Positions 30,585 through 33,534 of a DNA stretch of 33,534 nt are shown here, piece after piece; position 1 is the stretch's first letter; every line of letters starts with the position of its first letter. Below the pieces are notes generated by a model that saw only the letters and a program-made list of their open reading frames with translations, did no database searches and was not told the DNA's origin. Made by a program: the position numbers and the translations under genes. The DNA comes from Bacteroidaceae bacterium (lineage in GTDB: Bacteria > Bacteroidota > Bacteroidia > Bacteroidales > Bacteroidaceae), in the NCBI GenBank assembly GCA_017961145.1, contig JAGCXU010000031.1:1-33534 (forward strand), given 5' to 3'.

Positions 30585-31307
30585 TCATTTCTCCAAAACG
30601 GCTTGTTCCACTTCTACCTTATACTTGCGCGAAATCGGGAGGCGAACGTCGCCTATCAGAATGTTCTCGCCTTCTCGTCCCTGACAAGCAGAGATACAGA
30701 CAAGATAGGAACGATGGATGCGGAGAAAGTCGCGTCCAAGAAGATTCGCCCATGCGGAAATGGAACGTTTGTTGCGGTAGCGACGACCTTCTGTGGCATA
30801 AATCCAAGTTTCTGTATCGCGACTCTCAACATAGAGAATTTCCTTTCTTTGGAGTTTCACAGGCTGGCGGTCGCTGTTGAAAGTTATCGTATCTTCGCTT
30901 TCAGGCAAATGTTGCCTAATGAGTTGTTCAAAGAAATAATCGCCTGCGATTATCATCAAAAGCATAACTAACAGAAAGACCGGATTGAGCAATATGGGAG
31001 AAACGCCCAGTCCGGCAGCACTAAACAACTGACGATGGGATGCTTGGATGATGGCATGCGCCAAATGAACGGTAAGGAAAGCCAGCGTGAGAATGAACAA
31101 CGTAAGGAAACACACATTGCGTATTCCTTGCCACCTGGAGTTAAAACGCACCTGTACCAGCAGATAACGGAACAATACAGCCACAGGTAAAAGCGAACTG
31201 GCAAGGAACAAGGCTTCGGCAAATGTGTAACCCGTGCTGGAAAGTACAATGGCAAACAGAATCAATGCCACCGTCCAATAGGAAATAATGAGTACAGTGC
31301 GTTTCAT
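30585..31307 (-). CDS. Membrane-bound LytTR-type transcription regulator
   Basis: A 240-residue protein. Four membrane helices fill about residues 1-130 (for example TVLIISYWTVALILFAIVLSS and FLLVMLLMIIAGDYFF); the C-terminal ~95 residues are a LytTR DNA-binding domain: PVKLQRKEILYVESRDTETWI, RSISAWANLLGRDFLRIHRSYLV and ILIGDVRLPISRKYK. There is no receiver domain, so the signal is probably sensed in the membrane. ATG 31307 (MKRTVLIISYW) is chosen; an upstream extension would cross the promoter. The gene is divergent from the ExbB-like gene 187 bases away, a possible target. It may also control itself. Its message would have a leader of only a few bases. Confidence 0.85.
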   Translation of the reverse strand: MKRTVLIISYWTVALILFAIVLSSTGYTFAEALFLASSLLPVAVLFRYLLVQVRFNSRWQGIRNVCFLTLFILTLAFLTVHLAHAIIQASHRQLFSAAGLGVSPILLNPVFLLVMLLMIIAGDYFFEQLIRQHLPESEDTITFNSDRQPVKLQRKEILYVESRDTETWIYATEGRRYRNKRSISAWANLLGRDFLRIHRSYLVCISACQGREGENILIGDVRLPISRKYKVEVEQAVLEK

Positions 31308-31315
31308 ATCAACAA

Positions 31316-31323
31316 CAAAGATA
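31316..31323 (-). promoter_or_regulatory. -7 box for the LytTR gene
   Basis: TATCTTTG on the - strand is a full match and ends eight bases before the ATG, so the leader is about five bases. Confidence 0.6.
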
Positions 31324-31417
31324 ATACTTTTTTCTCGTTCAAAAGCCATTGCAGGGGCACTAAATCCTATTATAGAGGGTTTTGTCATTCAAATGAAGGG
31401 TTTTAACGACCAATAGA

Positions 31418-31449
31418 TTTGGTTCCTTATCCATAACGCCGTACCTTTG
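31418..31449 (+). promoter_or_regulatory. Full Bacteroidota promoter for the ExbB-like gene
   Basis: TTTG (31418-31421), 20 bases, then TACCTTTG (31442-31449) followed by CACC. Leader about 42 bases. Confidence 0.85.
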
Positions 31450-31494
31450 CACCAGCAGCTGCAAAGAACAAATGTTTAACCAAATTAAAAAGTA

Positions 31495-31860
31495 ATGATT
31501 ATGACAGCGATTTCTAATTTCTTCATGGAAGGTAATCCATTGTGCATGTCAGCCCTCACACTTCTGCTGGCCCTGGTATTCCTGGCTGCATGGAAAGCAC
31601 CCGCATGGCTTCGTAACATTGGCCTTATCGCACTGGCCTGTGGGTTCCTATTCGGTGCATTCGGCCTCTATCAGATGTATGGTGTCCTGCAAGAGTCGTT
31701 TAGAACGTTTAATGAGACGGGCGATGTGTCCCCATCCAATCTGGTACCGCCTCCAGTTATATATGGCGGATACAAGTGTGTCCTCATTCCGATTATCTAT
31801 GGCATCATCATCTTCATTATCTCCCAGATAGCCCAGCTCTGCCAAAAGCCGAGGATATAA
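31495..31860 (+). CDS. Small MotA/TolQ/ExbB-like membrane protein
   Basis: A 121-residue protein with three hydrophobic segments (about 17-32, 41-58 and 97-112). The start FFMEGNPLCMSALTLLLALV and the end GGYKCVLIPIIYGIIIFIISQI resemble the first and last helices of small Bacteroidota proteins annotated as MotA/TolQ/ExbB proton channel family. Full ExbB proteins are about twice as long and work with ExbD and TonB; none of these is next to it. It may therefore be a reduced, stand-alone relative of unknown role. It is divergent from the LytTR regulator. ATG 31495 or 31501 could start it. Confidence 0.65.
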   Translation: MIMTAISNFFMEGNPLCMSALTLLLALVFLAAWKAPAWLRNIGLIALACGFLFGAFGLYQMYGVLQESFRTFNETGDVSPSNLVPPPVIYGGYKCVLIPIIYGIIIFIISQIAQLCQKPRI

Positions 31861-31866
31861 ACAGAC

Positions 31867-31899
31867 AAGCGGATAACCTTACAACTCGGCTATCCGCTT
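31867..31899. terminator. Hairpin between convergent genes
   Basis: A perfect 9-bp stem, AAGCGGATA (31867-31875) with TATCCGCTT (31891-31899), lies between the ends of the ExbB-like and ACT genes. T-richness after it on the + strand is weak (CTCCTTTACT). It may serve both directions. Confidence 0.5.
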
Positions 31900-31940
31900 C
31901 TCCTTTACTAATATGTCTGGCCTGTATTGCCCTGACGGAA

Positions 31941-32336
31941 TCAGAACTCCTGAAGTGATTTCTCCTTGATGACTTGCTTTGTCCTTTCCGTATCGGACGT
32001 ACGGAACACAAGGATGCCCTTGCCCGAAAGCAGGAAGGAGTACATGTAGGCGACGCTGATGTCTGCCTCGGCAAAGAGTGCCAGCACACGAGCTGCCTCG
32101 CCCGGTTTGTCTTCGAGTTGGATGGCAAAGACATCGGTGAGTGTAGCTGTGATGCCCTGCTCTTTCAATACGATGAAGGCACGTTCGGGGTCGTCGCAGA
32201 TGATGCGGTAGATGCCGAAATCCTGCGTGTCGGAGATGGTGGAGGCTATTATCTGGATACTTGCTCCCTTGAGCACGTTCAGCACGGTAAGCAGCGTGCC
32301 ACGCTTGTTCTCGATAAAGATTGAAAGTTGTTTCAT
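31941..32336 (-). CDS. Tandem ACT-domain protein
   Basis: A 131-residue cytoplasmic protein made of two ACT domains: residues about 1-65 (QLSIFIENKRGTLLTVLNVL ... IYRIICDDPERAF) and 70-131 (VFAIQLEDKPGEAARVLALFAEADIS). ACT domains bind amino acids, and this stand-alone double form is often found directly after phenylacetate-CoA ligase genes, as here (12-base gap). It may sense aromatic amino acids and adjust the ligase or related oxidoreductase. No catalytic part is present. Confidence 0.9.
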   Translation of the reverse strand: MKQLSIFIENKRGTLLTVLNVLKGASIQIIASTISDTQDFGIYRIICDDPERAFIVLKEQGITATLTDVFAIQLEDKPGEAARVLALFAEADISVAYMYSFLLSGKGILVFRTSDTERTKQVIKEKSLQEF

Positions 32337-32348
32337 GGGTGTCTTTAT

Positions 32349-33534
32349 TTATTGATACACTTTGCGTTTGTCGACCACGCGGACTGCCTTACCCTCGCTG
32401 ACAGGAAGCGTTCCCTTGGGCACCAGCTTCACGATGGGCGTAAGCAGGATCTCGTCTTTCAAGGCACGCGTGACATTCTTTGTCAGCGACTGCAGACGCG
32501 CATAGTCGTCAGTAAACATCTCTGCCAACTCGACCTCGACCGTCATGTTATCATTGTCGTTGTCTGTGGTGAGCGTGATGAGGTAGTTGCTTGCAAGCTC
32601 TGGGAACGTCATGAGAATCTTCTCAATCTGTATGGGGAAGATATTCACTCCGCGCAGCACCATCATGTCGTCGCTTCGGCCTTTCATGCGATCGAGGCGC
32701 ACATGATTGCGTCCACAAGGACAGGTGCGGCCAAGGACACGAGTGAGGTCGCGCGTGCGATACCTTATTAAAGGCATAGCCTCGCGCTTCAATGTAGTCA
32801 GCACAAGTTCGCCAATCTCACCATCGGGAACGGGCTCAAGTGTCTCTGGATCAACAATCTCAACAATGTAGTAGTCTTCCCAGAAGTGCAGACCATTCTG
32901 CTCTTCGCACTCGAAGCCGACACCAGGGCCGCACATCTCGGACATACCAAAACTATTGTAAGCCTTCACGCCGAACATCTGCTCGATTCTCTGGCGCTGC
33001 TCCTCCGAATGAGGCTCTGCACCAATGGCGAAGGTCTTGAGTTTTGTATCCTTTCGAGGATCAACGCCCTGCTCCTGCATCACCTCGTAGAGGCGGGTCA
33101 GATAAGATGGAACTGCATGGATGGCAGTCGTGCCAAAGTCCTTGATGAACTTAATCTGACGAAGCGAATTGCCTGCAGCTGCGGGTACAGTCAGCATGCC
33201 AAGCTTCTCTGCACCATATTGGAAACCAAGTCCACCAGTGAACATACCGTAGCCAGACGAGTTCTGGAAAACATCGTCGGGACGCAATCCAACCATCCAG
33301 AGGTTACGCGCCACCTGGTTTGCCCACTCGTCGAGGTCGTTCTTCGTGTGCAGGATGACAGTCGGATTGCCTGTCGTGCCGCTGCTGGAGTGTAGACGAA
33401 CACAGTCTGTCAAGGGCACTGCGGCCAGTCCGAAAGGATAGGACTCGCGTAGGTCCTGCTTAGTAGTGAAGGGCAGTTTACGTACGTCTTCAGGTGACTT
33501 GATGTCCTCTGCTTTGATGCCCATCTCTTTGAAC
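32349..33534 (-). CDS. paaK: Phenylacetate-CoA ligase family protein (N-terminus outside window)
   Basis: An adenylate-forming ligase that activates phenylacetate (or indoleacetate and similar acids) to the CoA ester. The frame stays open to the window edge, with FKE before the internal ATG at 33524, so about 40 residues are missing rather than lost. Visible motifs: LPFTTKQDLRESYPFGL, the P-loop SSSGTTGNPTV, SFGMSEMCGPG, and the hinge region RTRDLTRVLGRTCPCGR, then GRSDDMMVLRGVNIFP and the final SEGKAVRVVDKR. In Bacteroidales this gene with a double-ACT gene goes with aromatic amino acid fermentation. It is upstream of the ACT gene in the same operon; its promoter is not in the window. Confidence 0.92.
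   Translation of the reverse strand, partial: FKEMGIKAEDIKSPEDVRKLPFTTKQDLRESYPFGLAAVPLTDCVRLHSSSGTTGNPTVILHTKNDLDEWANQVARNLWMVGLRPDDVFQNSSGYGMFTGGLGFQYGAEKLGMLTVPAAAGNSLRQIKFIKDFGTTAIHAVPSYLTRLYEVMQEQGVDPRKDTKLKTFAIGAEPHSEEQRQRIEQMFGVKAYNSFGMSEMCGPGVGFECEEQNGLHFWEDYYIVEIVDPETLEPVPDGEIGELVLTTLKREAMPLIRYRTRDLTRVLGRTCPCGRNHVRLDRMKGRSDDMMVLRGVNIFPIQIEKILMTFPELASNYLITLTTDNDNDNMTVEVELAEMFTDDYARLQSLTKNVTRALKDEILLTPIVKLVPKGTLPVSEGKAVRVVDKRKVYQ

Noticed and set aside
32349..33534. Phenylacetate-CoA ligase as a truncated pseudogene
   Set aside because: The frame is open to the last base of the window and the missing ~40 residues are the expected N-terminus, so the cut is due to the window edge.

Overview
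The window comes from a member of the Bacteroidota, most likely Bacteroidales and probably Prevotellaceae. The signs are: promoters of the Bacteroidota type (TTTG about 20 bases before TAnnTTTG, in front of at least eight genes), few Shine-Dalgarno sites, a TatA/TatC translocase without TatB, a dockerin-like tail, Prevotella-style C-terminal tails (YDLSGRRV...GIYI..KKVVK), and many families typical of gut or oral Bacteroidales (M60 peptidase, GH30, PD40/TolB-like lipoprotein, DUF1080). No tRNA, rRNA, insertion sequence, integrase or CRISPR array was seen; this looks like ordinary chromosome with repeat-rich intergenic spaces.

Layout, left to right. (1) The end of a dockerin-like protein, then a 526-base gene-free space with structured repeats. 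(2) A porin-symporter pair on the + strand, convergent with kdgK-eda on the - strand: uptake plus 2-keto-3-deoxygluconate breakdown. (3) A + strand operon nhaC-rsmG-metallo-beta-lactamase-fold hydrolase. (4) A 1.1-kb space holding a candidate ~75-nt small RNA, two tandem genes for proteins of 47 and 48 residues, and a 22-bp-period repeat array. (5) A tightly packed 9.7-kb - strand operon: M60 metallopeptidase, five-helix membrane protein, lipoprotein joining a heme-binding CxxCH motif to a beta-propeller, and a GH30 glycosidase. (6) Divergent from it, an MBOAT O-acyltransferase with its SGNH-like partner, ending in a 23-bp convergent overlap with a Na+/Ca2+ exchanger. (7) A TPR-like secreted protein. 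(8) A five-gene operon tatA - Tat-dependent Gfo/Idh/MocA oxidoreductase - DUF1080 - sugar isomerase/epimerase - tatC. (9) An abundant-type OmpA protein. (10) A membrane LytTR regulator divergent from a small ExbB-like protein. (11) A double-ACT protein and the main part of a phenylacetate-CoA ligase, cut by the window edge.

Two gene groups stand out. The Tat operon brackets three exported sugar enzymes with the translocase itself; only the NAD(P)-type oxidoreductase carries a twin-arginine signal, while its two partners carry Sec-type signals, which suggests a periplasmic oxidation-based route for glycosides with a nearly dedicated exporter. The M60 operon pairs a probable mucin-type glycoprotein peptidase and a glycosidase with a membrane protein and a putative heme lipoprotein whose roles are not known to me.

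The intergenic DNA also has its own grammar: three arrays of a diverged 22-bp unit, two of which are directly followed by a nested AT-rich imperfect palindrome; three heptanucleotide tandem repeats all beginning with GTT; and an ~83-bp-period repeat whose hairpin arms change together. All assignments rest on reading the sequence and remembered family features; no database search was run.
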